From the NCBI GenBank assembly GCA_905116865.2, contig CAJHNH020008445.1, positions 201,501 to 265,500 of the forward strand: a DNA stretch of 64,000 bases. Reading direction: 5' to 3'. Below, in pieces: positions 38,001 to 45,059 of the stretch (position 1 is its first letter; the number at the start of each line of letters is the position of its first letter). Both the position numbers and the translations under genes were made by a program. Origin of the DNA: Candidula unifasciata (lineage: Eukaryota; Mollusca; Gastropoda; Stylommatophora; Geomitridae). The notes under the pieces are model-generated. The model made no database searches. It was not told the origin of the DNA and saw only the letters and a program-made list of their open reading frames with translations.

Positions 38001-39667
38001 CAAAGTAACCCAAAGTCCAGACAGGGTAGGGCGATTATGGGCACCCCTTACAACAGCGACCCTAGGGGACACAATCTATTGTAGGTTAACAGAACTGTAA
38101 GTGCAGACCATAGGGGACGTAATCCAGTGTTTGTGTGACTGACTGTTTTTAGCCCAAAAGGACTACACAACGAGCAACCACACCCAGTAACACAAGTCCC
38201 AAAAAAAACTCTATTCAACAATTAGGATATACTAGGGCCCCTAACAACAGCTTGGGTGGGGCTTTATAATAACAAAAAATTGTGTCACACATCGGAGATA
38301 AAGTGTTTGTGTGATTTCATATACTAATACTTCTTTCTTTTGTCAAAATCTGCTTGTGCCGCTAGGCGTCGCAGTCTATCAGATGGTCGGCAACCGAGCC
38401 AGGGCGCGCTCAGTCGCTTCATATGCCGTGATGTTAAGAAGTCTCAAGTTGTCCGTGACTCCTTTAATCCATCTTCTTCTCGGTCTTCCCTGCCTCTTGG
38501 TGTTTCGATTTTCATGTTGTATGCTCTTGATGCTGGCATCGTTGGTTCCATTCTCATTAGGTGACCAAACCATTTCATTCTTTGCTTCTCAATAAATTTA
38601 ACGATGGGTATGGTTCCAATAGTTCTTGTAATCACATCGTTTCTCACTCGATCTCTTCTGATATATAATCCACAGCATTAACCCTTACCCTAATGTGAGG
38701 CAATGATAAATAGTGGAGAACATTATTATGTGAACATAGACAAAAAATGGACTGTCTCCCTCATGGTCGCCATAAACAACCACTGATTTTGTCCACTAGG
38801 GTCACCGTTGCAAGGAATGCCAATTGTGAATACTGTAAGGGTTATTAATTTTATAATTATTGAAGAGGTCATTCGCGGATGTAGAATTACTCAGATCTGT
38901 TATGAATTTGTGTTGTGTTACCTTAGTGCTCCCTGTAACTTAACATGCAAACGAGAATGACCTGTACAAACCTATAAATCCTCAGCTATTTGAAAGATTC
39001 AACCATACATGACCACTCTCTCAGAGTTATTGTGTTTATTCAGTCCCCTTGTGGGATGCTATTTTTCGTTATTTGAAGCCCCACCCTGGCTTTTGCCGCG
39101 GGGAGGGGGGGGGGGGCTAAATACAGCGGGGCCACAATTGTGGCCATAACGGCTGAAATGGTTTCTGGGACCTCTCCACGGGTGATCCTCATCACCCCTT
39201 TGTGTCACCGGGTGTTTATCGCTTGTGTGATGTTCTAGTGGGGTAAAACAAGCAAGCAAGCTCTCGGAGTTTACACAAGAATATGCTGTATATTAAATAT
39301 ATGTGCATACCACACAGACAAACGCTACAGCCTACAGAGCAAACAACATTCAACATGACAATTATTACAGACGGGGCGGAGGTGCATGTTATTATTTGAA
39401 ATACTTTTTAACTATGGACTTCACTGTAAATGCCAAAATATACTTACTTTCCAATGTATGTGGACGGTCTCCCAAGCCAAAATTAATTGACTTATAACCT
39501 GCGAACAAGCCAAATGAGATATTAGCGCTCTGTGATTTGTTCGTTTCGTTGCGAAAACCAGGAGTAGAAGAAATCCAGTGATTTGTAGCAAGCGACGACA
39601 CTATGAGGCCGACACCAACACAGGCGACAAAAACGGACACGCCTATAATTCTTTTTTGCGTCTGCAT
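19778..39667 (-). CDS. CLRN: Clarin-family tetraspan membrane protein (4 coding exons)
   Basis: The gene spans 19.9 kb with coding exons 39448-39667, 27922-28017, 25276-25461 and 19778-20040. All three junctions are phase 1 and carry consensus GT/AG sites. The lengths (220+96+186+263) sum to 765 nt, giving 254 residues and a stop. Membrane segments are visible at about residues 8-28, 119-140, 160-183 and 209-231. The first loop has sequons (NET, NKS, NIS, NQT) and the clarin-like SFGLFAGYKSINFGLGDRP. FGRPIETITGPSGLYVWNGL matches the family's FGKPFETLHGPLGLY region. Clarins are four-pass membrane proteins; human CLRN1 (232 residues) acts in hair cells and retina and is mutated in Usher syndrome 3A. 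The role here is unknown. The first intron (~11.4 kb) carries a large LINE. No frame damage is seen, so the gene is probably active. Confidence 0.85.
20041..20262. repeat. 69-bp minisatellite at the clarin exon 4 acceptor
   Basis: Units start at 20041, 20110, 20179 (a 63-bp variant) and 20242 (partial). Each contains CTGTGGGATACAGCAAATGT, TTGAATTACTGGGTGACTAA and, in full units, CATCTGTACAAAAGTATAAC. On the - strand every unit ends in the CCCACAG acceptor sequence used for exon 4. Confidence 0.9.
20263..22932 (-). pseudogene. F3 jockey-like LINE, 5'-truncated, in clarin intron 3
   Basis: Reading from 22932 down, a CPWLVNWIGAVLHSCMVALR stretch (about 22560-22630) leads to LKFADDVLAYRQESDRQW with FADD near 22430. 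SLDNRIVRANVPSLTINDKN (about 22235-22290) and RYLGIIFDRSLYFGDHVDAV follow, then KHIQNEAMWVILGCTRDTPE near 21945-21995. A C-terminal tail with VCPECCDVNS lies near 21536-21570. A second block (20612-21007) carries RNase H: VIIYTDGSVLRGRRSAWGFI, then SLRMEVEAVTDAFHW. A further 3' end lies at 20263-20420. So at least two F3 pieces are joined here, separated by a tRNA-like segment at about 21196-21470. All are frameshifted. Confidence 0.8.
21196..21470 (+). mobile_element. SINE-like insertion within F3 debris
   Basis: Contains GAAGTAAAGGTAAAGTTGGG, similar to the bodies of the SINEs at 17540 and 48717. It also contains a GGTTTCGAACACC stretch (about 21402-21414) that resembles a Pol III B box. It interrupts an F3 relic. 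A full A box and target duplication were not resolved. Confidence 0.4.
22926..23047. repeat. Further copies of the clarin-intron 69-bp repeat
   Basis: Two diverged units with TCAGCAAATGTTGAATCTGG and AATCAAATGTTGAATTACTG, each followed by the ACAAATG..GTACA(G/A)AA(G/A)TATAA end. They lie on the other side of the F3 insertion from 20041-20262, so the LINE appears to sit inside one original array. Confidence 0.75.
23050..24030. other. Clarin intron 3, nothing recognised
   Basis: AT-rich intron sequence. A TTAACTCGTTGATTCCTAGG and nearby AAAAGGGTTGAAG (23083-23165) hint at another tiny TTAA-type element, but this is not firm. Confidence 0.35.
24035..24300 (-). pseudogene. F1-type LINE 3' relic
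   Basis: The + strand text shows reversed F1 landmarks: ATTATTATTAAGTGCCTCAT (tail end), GTATCAGTTCATGTGCTGCC and GTTGTCACAACATGTTCAA. The last is the reverse of the HVVTT codons. It is strongly decayed. Confidence 0.5.
24301..25270. other. Clarin intron 3, nothing recognised
   Basis: Overlapping open frames at 24490-24769 on both strands have no recognised motif. No supported gene. Confidence 0.4.
25276..25461 (-). CDS. CLRN: Clarin exon 3
   Basis: Encodes GKSMEWFGLFSFPVYVATLV, then the second membrane segment, then FFNVFGRPIETITGPSGLYV and WNGLS. The acceptor is TTATAG before 25461 and the donor is GTAAGT from 25275. Both ends are phase 1. The FGRPIET..GP.GLY block is the clearest clarin signature in the gene. 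Confidence 0.87.
25687..26510 (+). pseudogene. F6 LINE C-terminus with zinc finger, 5'-truncated
   Basis: A long open frame (25687-26424) includes LLYGCESWTLYAPQEKRLNT, FHMRCLRRILGILWRDLVFN, LKQRRLRWLGHVSRMEDGRI and RPKLCYKDVCKRDL. It ends with a C2H2-like finger, CILCGKDCHSRIGLYSHSRC. These are the RT-connection and C-terminal regions of a widespread invertebrate LINE type. The upstream RT core is missing. The frame is intact after the truncation point, so this copy is young. The 3' UTR end (26441-26500) is shared with SINEs at 17540 and 48717. It lies in clarin intron 2, antisense to the gene. Confidence 0.85.
26680..27005 (+). pseudogene. F2 LINE 3' relic
   Basis: Frames correspond to LRKV.T..SK.KLEMIL, then FGHLVRMQPE, IKELLH and AIAAHQAMDHKLFLATMLN. 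It ends AATTGATGATGATAC. It is a degraded sister of the end of the 16090-16920 copy. Confidence 0.7.
27010..27510. other. Clarin intron 2, nothing recognised
   Basis: A short TGTGTG/CATGCG stretch near 27261-27280 is low complexity. No gene can be supported. Confidence 0.4.
27512..27620 (-). pseudogene. F1 LINE extreme 3' end
   Basis: Reversed F1 tail: CATCATCATTATCAGGTGCC then TTGTCGACTGGTGAGGTGAT, matching the ends of the copies at 3130-3183 and 47350-47398. Confidence 0.6.
27922..28017 (-). CDS. CLRN: Clarin exon 2 (extracellular loop)
   Basis: A 96-nt phase 1-1 exon has a strong TTTCTTGCAG acceptor and a G|GTAAGC donor. It encodes ACDLSERACAFVDNNGQLNS and LLHDYHNQTGE, with two cysteines and one sequon. 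It fits exactly between exons 1 and 3 without changing frame. It extends the first extracellular loop compared with human CLRN1. It could be skipped in frame. Its inclusion rests on splice sites and phase; homology was not checked. Confidence 0.7.
28020..29330. other. Clarin intron 1, mostly unrecognised
   Basis: Contains small F1-type reversed fragments (for example TTGTCACAACATG near 29211-29223). Open frames such as 28875-29177 have no recognised features. Confidence 0.4.
29340..29700 (-). pseudogene. RNase H fragment of a LINE
   Basis: The - strand around 29400-29500 reads EDVAIYTDGSMKHGSRSSWA, the first catalytic Asp motif of RNase H. The preceding frame is broken. The wording differs from F3 and F4, so it may be another family. 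Confidence 0.55.
30150..30400 (+). pseudogene. F5-like LINE C-terminal fragment
   Basis: Frames end CLWICPECCDDNPF before a stop, the same closing motif as F5 and F3. The sequence then runs into TAATCACTAATCACTAA, a CTAA-like tail. The upstream part is too decayed to align with confidence. Confidence 0.5.
30480..31200 (-). pseudogene. F4-type LINE RNase H/C-terminal relic
   Basis: The - strand reads MYKKFKIGDLELCNMHRHSR (30610-30670), equivalent to the MYTKFKIG stretch downstream of RNase H in the F4 copy near 60780. A SIPQANTPPVTKRW stretch lies near 31030-31090. Several frameshifts. Confidence 0.6.
31201..32580. other. Clarin intron 1, low-complexity and AT-rich
   Basis: Has a TA run (about 31248-31266), a TG run and G-rich stretches (31273-31360). 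No gene is recognised. Confidence 0.45.
32590..36560 (-). pseudogene. F4 jockey-like LINE, long broken copy
   Basis: Read on the - strand from 36560, an AKEAIPKGCQHNYRPYWS stretch (about 36410-36480) is followed by RT motif A near 35570 and GVISPTLFLVYINDLVK near 35350-35400. A mutated catalytic motif (YADGYG) lies near 35315. After an insertion (34143-35195) the frame resumes: TFDKRLTWSKQIENVEGKAR, then LQLLDRVQNKALRLIIGSMK (about 33750-33810) and RNase H remnants near 33100-33355. The C-terminus RPSSLSEVNSLARDD leads on to CPCGLCVQTTEHFLQ near 32740-32940. The YADG change, stops and insertion make it dead. It fills clarin intron 1 in the same orientation as the gene. Confidence 0.8.
34143..35195. 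mobile_element. TTAA-flanked insertion, possible piggyBac relic
   Basis: It interrupts the F4 LINE exactly between RT segments that are contiguous in the copy at 60541-62633. TTAA lies at both edges: TTAACTCTTTAGG on the left and GGGAAATTAATG on the right. Inside, the + strand carries an acidic DSDNDNENLDFSESD stretch (about 34500-34545) and a Cys/basic YGVRERKCSKHRDCTK stretch (about 34650-34700). Acidic N-termini and Cys-rich C-termini are typical of piggyBac transposases, but no catalytic core was found. The assignment is tentative. Confidence 0.4.
36561..37280. other. Clarin intron 1, unassigned
   Basis: GC-richer than its neighbours, with overlapping open frames on both strands (36458-36972) but no motif I recognise. 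Confidence 0.4.
37285..37775 (-). pseudogene. RNase H relic of another LINE family
   Basis: The - strand near 37560-37770 reads KDNFPIYTNGSKGKDKLGIR, then YNISDNLQIFTAK-like sequence in a shifted frame. This is RNase H with the motif changed from TDG to TNG. It is inactive. Confidence 0.55.
37776..38334. other. Clarin intron 1, nothing recognised
   Basis: No coding or repeat family signature was recognised. There is a weak internal repetition of CCCTAGGGGACACAATC-type and ATAGGGGACGTAATCCAG-type words (about 38050-38125). Confidence 0.4.
38335..38668 (-). pseudogene. F2 LINE C-terminal relic
   Basis: The - strand reads RNDVITRTIGTIPIVKFIEK, then QRMKWFGHLMRMEPTMPASR, RPRRRWIKGVTDNLR and LARLPTI. 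The order is that of the F2 3' coding end. A frameshift lies near 38480. Confidence 0.75.
38678..38848. mobile_element. TTAA-flanked miniature element, 171 bp
   Basis: It starts TTAACCCTTACCC and ends GTAAGGGTTATTAA. The ends share an inverted CCCTTAC, offset by three bases relative to the TTAA. It is non-coding and directly abuts the broken F2 LINE. Confidence 0.45.
39065..39255 (+). repeat. ~190-bp dispersed repeat, copy 1
   Basis: Matches 52575-52765 and 52812-53000 in order: TTTGAAGCCCCACCCTGGCT, TTTGCCG, TGGCCATAA, GGTTTCTGGGACC, GATCCTCATC, TTTGTGTCA, GGGTGTTTATCGCTTGTGTG and a GGGGTA end. It is followed by an (AAGC)n tail (about 39248-39261). It also contains an internal G run. Confidence 0.75.
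39448..39667 (-). CDS. CLRN: Clarin exon 1 with start codon
   Basis: The ATG is taken at 39667 (MQTQKRIIGVSVFVACVGVG). Upstream in-frame codons lack an ATG. The exon encodes the first membrane segment, then LATNHWISSTPGFR, a sequon-rich stretch, and SFGLFAGYKSINFGLGDRPH ending TLE plus one base. The donor is GTAAGT at 39447. The W-containing turn after the first helix and the GLF..GLG.RP block are clarin hallmarks. Confidence 0.85.
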
Positions 39668-39949
39668 GACTGTCGTCACTTAGATATGTGTCTGTCGATT
39701 TATGAACCAGAAGAATGTTTTAATCCAGAAGTTACATCATATTTACAAATCTTCCACTGTGTCCGGTTGGTAAACGGCACTCATTCTCTGCAACCTACCT
39801 GGCTGAAGTCAAGGCACAGGGAAGTGACAAAGCTTATCAGTGCTGCATTGTGAGTCCAAGGACCGCCCAAAAAAGTAGAAGGACGAAAATAGCAATACTT
39901 AATACGTACACGTGTTAACTTCACACTCGAGTCGACTGGTTTTATATTT

Positions 39950-39985
39950 AAAACTAGCTGTACCCGGCTACGCGTTGCGGTGACG
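39950..39985. repeat. ACTAGCTGTACCC-type conserved motif
   Basis: AACTAGCTGTACCCGGCTAC occurs here, and a related ACTAGCTGTACCCCATCGAG occurs at about 63880-63900. Such a shared word usually marks the end of a dispersed repeat. The family is not identified. Confidence 0.35.
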
Positions 39986-39989
39986 CTGT

Positions 39990-41565
39990 CCGCTTAATGG
40001 GGGGAAAAAATCTGCGAAGAACTTTCGGCATTCAGCTGAAGGCAGATTTCTGAGGTCAACTCGCTGGTGAGACACACATCAGAGGTCTAGAGTTGGGAGG
40101 AAAGCGACTGAAGACTGGACAGACGTACTCTGACAAATAGAATTTTGTTTAGTTTATTTAGAGACATAGTGACAGATAGCTTTTTTAGAACTTATCGCCA
40201 GGTAGGTCAAAGTATAGAGAAGAGACAAAGAAAGACACCCTGGTCATACATGTTTGGGGTTCAATGGTGATACTGACTGGCATCTTCACCTCTCAGATAT
40301 CTAAACCTCGAAATCATATAGATTTTAACTGACAGCGACTTGAGGTTTGATAGACTGAAATTGTTGGGGTACATGTGTGTTGTTCGACCGTCACAGGTGA
40401 TGAAGACAAATAACTGATTCCAACCCTAATAATAATCAAATTAAAAACAATAATGATCAATAACTATGAGTATGAAAACGACTGATCTGCCCAGTTCCTG
40501 AGCACTGGAGACAACAGGTGGAAGCAACAGCCGAGGTGGGACTTACCACAGGTTCCTACCAGCCTGCCCCTGCCTCTCCTCCAGTGCAATCTCTGCTGCC
40601 CGGCAGGCTGATGCACCACTCCCCAGGACTGCAGGCTCCCCCTGTTTTGGTCTAGGCAACAGCTTCCACCTCCCCCCCCCCCAAACCCATCCCAAGCCTC
40701 GGTCCTGATGCCAAATGATCAAAGAGCCGCTTCAAGAGTGTTCCCTGTAGCATTTTCACCATCTGACCAGGATCCTGGTGGAATTTGCCATAAAACACAC
40801 CCTGGAAGCCGAGGGTCTGGCATAGGGGGTGAGGCAACCAGCCCAGCAGATCCAACATCTCTTCTGCAGTGTGTGGGTGCCCAGCAAATTTGCCCCAACA
40901 TGGGGCATAAAGAGAGAATGGCAGATAATAGAGAGATCAAATCTGCATAAACAAGAGTCAGACAGTAGTAGGCCACGACAGATCAAAACGACAATTGATC
41001 GATAATATAGTCAGACTTATACATATTTAGTCACTTAGTGGAAAGAAAAGGTCAATCACTGAGGTTAACGCAGATGAGCGATATCTACAGCAATGAACCT
41101 CGAGGTGATGAAGAATAAGAAGAAGACGTATTGTTAACACACTTACGTGACAAGAGGGTATTCAGGGTTCAATAACCAGCATTAGCTTGGCTTTGGGATT
41201 GGCCAGCCTTGTGAAAGAGGTACATGATAGATATTTTAAGTTTCCTAAAAACTGAGTGTGAAGAAAATATGACGAAGAAGGGAATTGGCCATGCCACTTT
41301 TTATACCGTGAATACGTGCTAAGCCAAGATGTCTCCCTTCATATATCATCTCGTCATGATTCTCTGATGTCGATGTGAAGTATAAACGTGTCCGTTTGTG
41401 TGCCTGGTCAGCCTCCGCTTCGCCTCCTGCCTGGGCTGTACATCATTGCTTGCTGTGGTATACTGTTTGCATCTGCGTTACCATTTCACTCGCTTTTTTC
41501 TAATAAACTTCCATAGCTACAAATATCCCTATTTTCCTCTGTATTTCATCATTTATGATGTTATC
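39990..41565. other. Upstream of clarin, no gene recognised
   Basis: A GC-rich stretch (40480-40980) has overlapping open frames on both strands with no recognised domain. Otherwise nothing is supported. The clarin 5' UTR and promoter should begin near 39670, but no TATA box is obvious. Confidence 0.4.
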
Positions 41566-41569
41566 TCTC

Positions 41570-41920
41570 TTATCTTATGAGACCTTCGTAGGAATCGCAT
41601 TCAGTTAAAATGTGTTTTTCTCCTGTTATATCATTGTCCAGGTCTGGCATTGACAGCACAGGGTTGACAAAAATTGTGTCATAGAGTACTGACACATGTT
41701 TGTTTCCCAGCACTGATGCTATTTGTCCGATGAGTTGGTTTGGTCTGTTAAATCTGTCATCGATCTCGTCTTCTTCTTTGCCAGGTGATAATATTTTACT
41801 ACCCAAGTATGTGACATTATTGGTTTGTTTTGAAAGGTATTCTATAAGCTGGATTTTATGTTTTTGATACTTTGGCAATGGTCATGACCTCTGTTTTGAT
41901 GGCGTGTGAATTTTCATGTT
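41570..41920 (-). pseudogene. LINE RT-connection fragment
   Basis: The - strand reads IKTEVMTIAKV-like sequence (near 41880-41905), then NNVTYLGSKILSPGKEEDEI, DDRFNRPNQLIGQIASVLGN and KHVSVLYDTIFVNPVL. This matches the region after the RT catalytic motif in F2-like LINEs. It ends where the promoter-like repeat begins. Confidence 0.6.
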
Positions 41921-41925
41921 ACTGT

Positions 41926-42030
41926 CACAGGCCAAAGAGGCCACAGCAACAGCTTTTAGTTTTAGACAGAAAAGCGGAAAAGTATGGCCACTGGGTATAA
42001 AAAGGCCAACTAGTTAGTCTAGTTAGTTCA
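41926..42030 (+). promoter_or_regulatory. TATA-promoter module A (LTR-like repeat)
   Basis: Begins TGTCACAGGCCAAAGAGGCC, then CAGCTTTTAGTTTTAGACAG, and ends ACTGGGTATAAAAAGGCCAA. The same ~95 bp recurs at 43797-43892. A strong TATAAAA (about 41996) with a candidate TTCAGG start ~35 bp on suggests a real Pol II core promoter. It may be the U3 of an LTR-type element, since it starts TG. No matching downstream LTR part or primer site was found. Confidence 0.5.
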
Positions 42031-42614
42031 GGTAATTATAGTAGTTCACAGTTTTAAGTTGGTTTTTGAATGGCGCCTACGTGCTCTTTTTATTCAGACT
42101 TCGAATATATGTGTGTTACATATTTTAATTAATTGCGCCCACGTGTGCGGTTTCGAAATCGAAGACTTGGCGTGTGCTTAGTTAGATATTACATGATCTT
42201 GTTCACGGATGAGTAGCGTTGGGGAGTGGTTTAATTTGACAAGTCTAGTCGGCTCAGATTATCATGTTGATTCACATTTGGTTTAGAACTTGGGTAGTAG
42301 CCGACTGTGTAGTTAATTTTGTTTGATTATATGTTACTTAACAGTTTTCTTTCACTAACAGTGGTCGGTGTCTATTATTGACTAGGAGTGGTCTGTGTCT
42401 ATTGTCGACTAGGAGTATTTTTTTTTTTTTTTATTGTCCATGGAGTGGCTTGTTTACGCCTCGATCTGAACTTGGGGTCAGTTTATAGTGTATATTGTTT
42501 CTGTGTCAAGGTTTACCTGTAGGTCTGTTTATATATTATGGAGCCTTGTGTGAAGCACACTGACCGAGCCGGTTACGCAATGAAGTTTATTAACATTGCT
42601 GTTATCAGTCGATA

Positions 42615-43150
42615 CATGGTAGGCTTCAGCCAAGGTAATGTCCCTCGAATTTCACTGTAAGCTTTCCCAAAGCCGAGGTAATTGTGGTGGAAATGTCACT
42701 CGGAGGCCAAGCAGTGTTGGCAGTGACGAAAAGATTGTCTCTCGATGGCCGAGCGGCCGGCACATTGCCAAAAGTAGTGACGTGTCTCTCGATAACCAGG
42801 CGGCCGAGACAAGAGTGTGATAGGTCTCTCGATGGCCTTGCGGCCGAGACAATGTTAATCTATAGGCCTTCAGTGACCGAAAATGTCAGTTTGTAGACTG
42901 AAGCCGAGGTAATGTCTGATATGTCTCTCGATGGTCATGCGGATGAGACAAGTGAATCTATTGTAGGCTTCCCCGAAACTGAGGTAAAAGTTGTGGAAAG
43001 TCCTTCAAATGCCTCGCGGTGGTGGTAAAGGCAAACGTCTTCTTAATGTCACGTGGTGGTGGCAAAGGCAAACGTCTTATTTTTGCCACGCGGTGGTGGC
43101 AAAGAGTGGTGAAAGCAGTCTAATGTAAGCCCGCGGCTGAGGTAATAAAC
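42615..43150 (+). repeat. Array of short hairpin-forming units
   Basis: At least ten short units are present. Class 1 contains GGCTTCAGCC- or GCTTTCCCAAAGC-like stems followed by GAGGTAAT. Class 2 contains GTCTCTCGATGGCC with GCGGCCGAGAC. Class 3 contains TTTGCCACGCGGTGGTGGCAAA-like stems (arms TTTGCCAC and GTGGCAAA) and a repeated AGGCAAACGTCTT. Arms differ between units but still pair. No open frame. It lies between promoter modules A and B. Confidence 0.65.
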
Positions 43151-43796
43151 AGCTGAGAGAACTTACTCATAAAGAATCACTGGACGTCGGAGAGGAAATC
43201 CAACTGATCAAGAATCCTGATGTTTGCTGATTACTATGTTTTTTTTTTTTTTAGTTCCATGTTTCTTTCTTTTGAGGTTTTGCTTGGTGTGTGTCAGTGA
43301 TGATTTGATATGTTTTTAAATGCATTTTTCTATCAAGGAGCGGATTAGATGGGGTTTTAATATACTATGTTGGTGTCTCAGACACCAGCGCATATGCTAA
43401 CATGTTCCGATGATATTGCCATCAGTGATGTAGATCGGGGGTTTGTAGTAATTTAAAGACTAGCTGAAACTTGAACGCAAATGTTCACTGGATGTTTCAT
43501 GACTACTGCCATCTTTAATGTAATTTCTTATTTGGGACTTATACGTTCCTTATCCAGTTTCCGTGGAACGAGTTATGCTTTGCTCGTATGTCAATGATAG
43601 TTATTTTTGGGTGAATGTTAATGAATGATACTGCAAGTAACTAGTGACTACATGATGTTAGGAGGATAATTTTATTCCAGATGGCTATGGCCAGTAACTC
43701 TGTGGGATGTAGAAAAGGGGTTAGAGGAGAATTTGTAGACAATAATTGTTATCTATTGTGTAGTTGCCGGGACGTCAACACAAATAATGGGCTGAT

Positions 43797-43892
43797 ATGT
43801 CAAAAGCCAAAGAGGCCACATGAATAGCTTTTAGTTTTAGACAGTAAAATGATAGAAATTATCGGCACTGGGTATAAAAAGGCCAACAGACT
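43797..43892 (+). promoter_or_regulatory. TATA-promoter module B (LTR-like repeat)
   Basis: Begins TGTCAAAAGCCAAAGAGGCC, then TAGCTTTTAGTTTTAGACAG, and ends ACTGGGTATAAAAAGGCCAA. ACTCAGTATTT, a TCAGT-type initiator, follows at a suitable distance. The sequences downstream of modules A and B are unrelated. Confidence 0.5.
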
Positions 43893-45030
43893 CAGTATTT
43901 GCTTCCTTTTTAGCGGTCGCTCTGTGGTCTGGTCGCTACGGTCGGGCGCCTGTCTGCTATTGTTTGACTGTATATAGTCTCAACGCACAGGTGTGTTAGA
44001 TCGGAGCGGCCGAGCGACGCTAGACTGGCTCGTGTTCGTGATGATGGTACGTTTCCATAGTTAAATCTAAAATTTCTCCAGCGGTGTTGGATTTGAATTA
44101 TATTTTGAATTCTCGCTAGGAGATAGTTTGAGGGCACGTCGCTATAAGTAATTTGTTGGGATATTGAAGCTTAACGAAATGTTAAATATGTTTCGGTTTT
44201 TGCCATTGTTAAGGTAATCTCGCTGAGCGTATGGTGTCATTATGATATTTACTTGTTAGCTGATGATCGCTTTAGATTCTGGTCGAGCACGTTGGTTGTT
44301 GTTAATGTTTTTGTGTGGACCACGCTGATGTTATGTTAAGTAAAATAAACAGCTGTTAAATGTGATTATAATTCATTTGCAGGATTTAATTTAGGATCTG
44401 TAGTCCGTGGTTCGTCTAGGTGTATGTACCCATGTAGTTAGGTCGTCGTCGTGTAACTCACGATACAGATATTCATTGTTTCGGTCTAAGTGAAATATTA
44501 TAGGATCTCAAGAAGCTTTGGGTCTTCTTCTCCTTGGTGTATTAATGTGTGTATTAATGTTTTTTTTTTTTTTTTTACAGATGTTAAAAATGTAAGTTAT
44601 GTGTGTCCTTTAATGTCAATACCTGTCATAGAACTGCATTGACTTTGGTATATATTTAGCAGGTTAGGAACACAAATCCTAACCTACCTAGTATTAGCCG
44701 TGCACCCTAAATAATCAGGCTCGAGATCCCTTCATGTCCCACACCACAATAAAACGTGATAAATGCAGACACTGTATAAAGCACACAGACAATGTATCTT
44801 TTTAATCAAAGAATTATAGCTGTAGTCTCCAGGAGGTTTGCTCGGAAATATCGACATCAGTGGTAGCATCGATACTGCATTTCTCATGAAAAGTCATAAA
44901 TTATATCCACAAGTTTACTGCAACTGTGTGCGATTTTTTGATAGAGCTTAAAAAAAATTCTTAGTATAGTCTTAGTTATATGTTACAGTTTGTGTCCATC
45001 TTTTCACATGGATATATATCCCCCCACTTT
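43893..45030. other. Non-coding region downstream of module B
   Basis: No recognised coding sequence. A long pyrimidine run ending TTTTACAG (about 44562-44580) looks like a splice acceptor, but no exon with known motifs follows. Confidence 0.4.
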
Positions 45031-45059
45031 AAAAAATGTGTCCTTTTTCCTAAACCACT

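Noticed and set aside
39578..39853. Open frame opposite clarin exon 1
   Set aside because: It is the antisense shadow of the coding exon and has no motif of its own.
40652..40986. Overlapping open frames on both strands in a GC-rich stretch
   Set aside because: No recognised motif in any frame. Openness is explained by GC content, and no splice context supports an exon.
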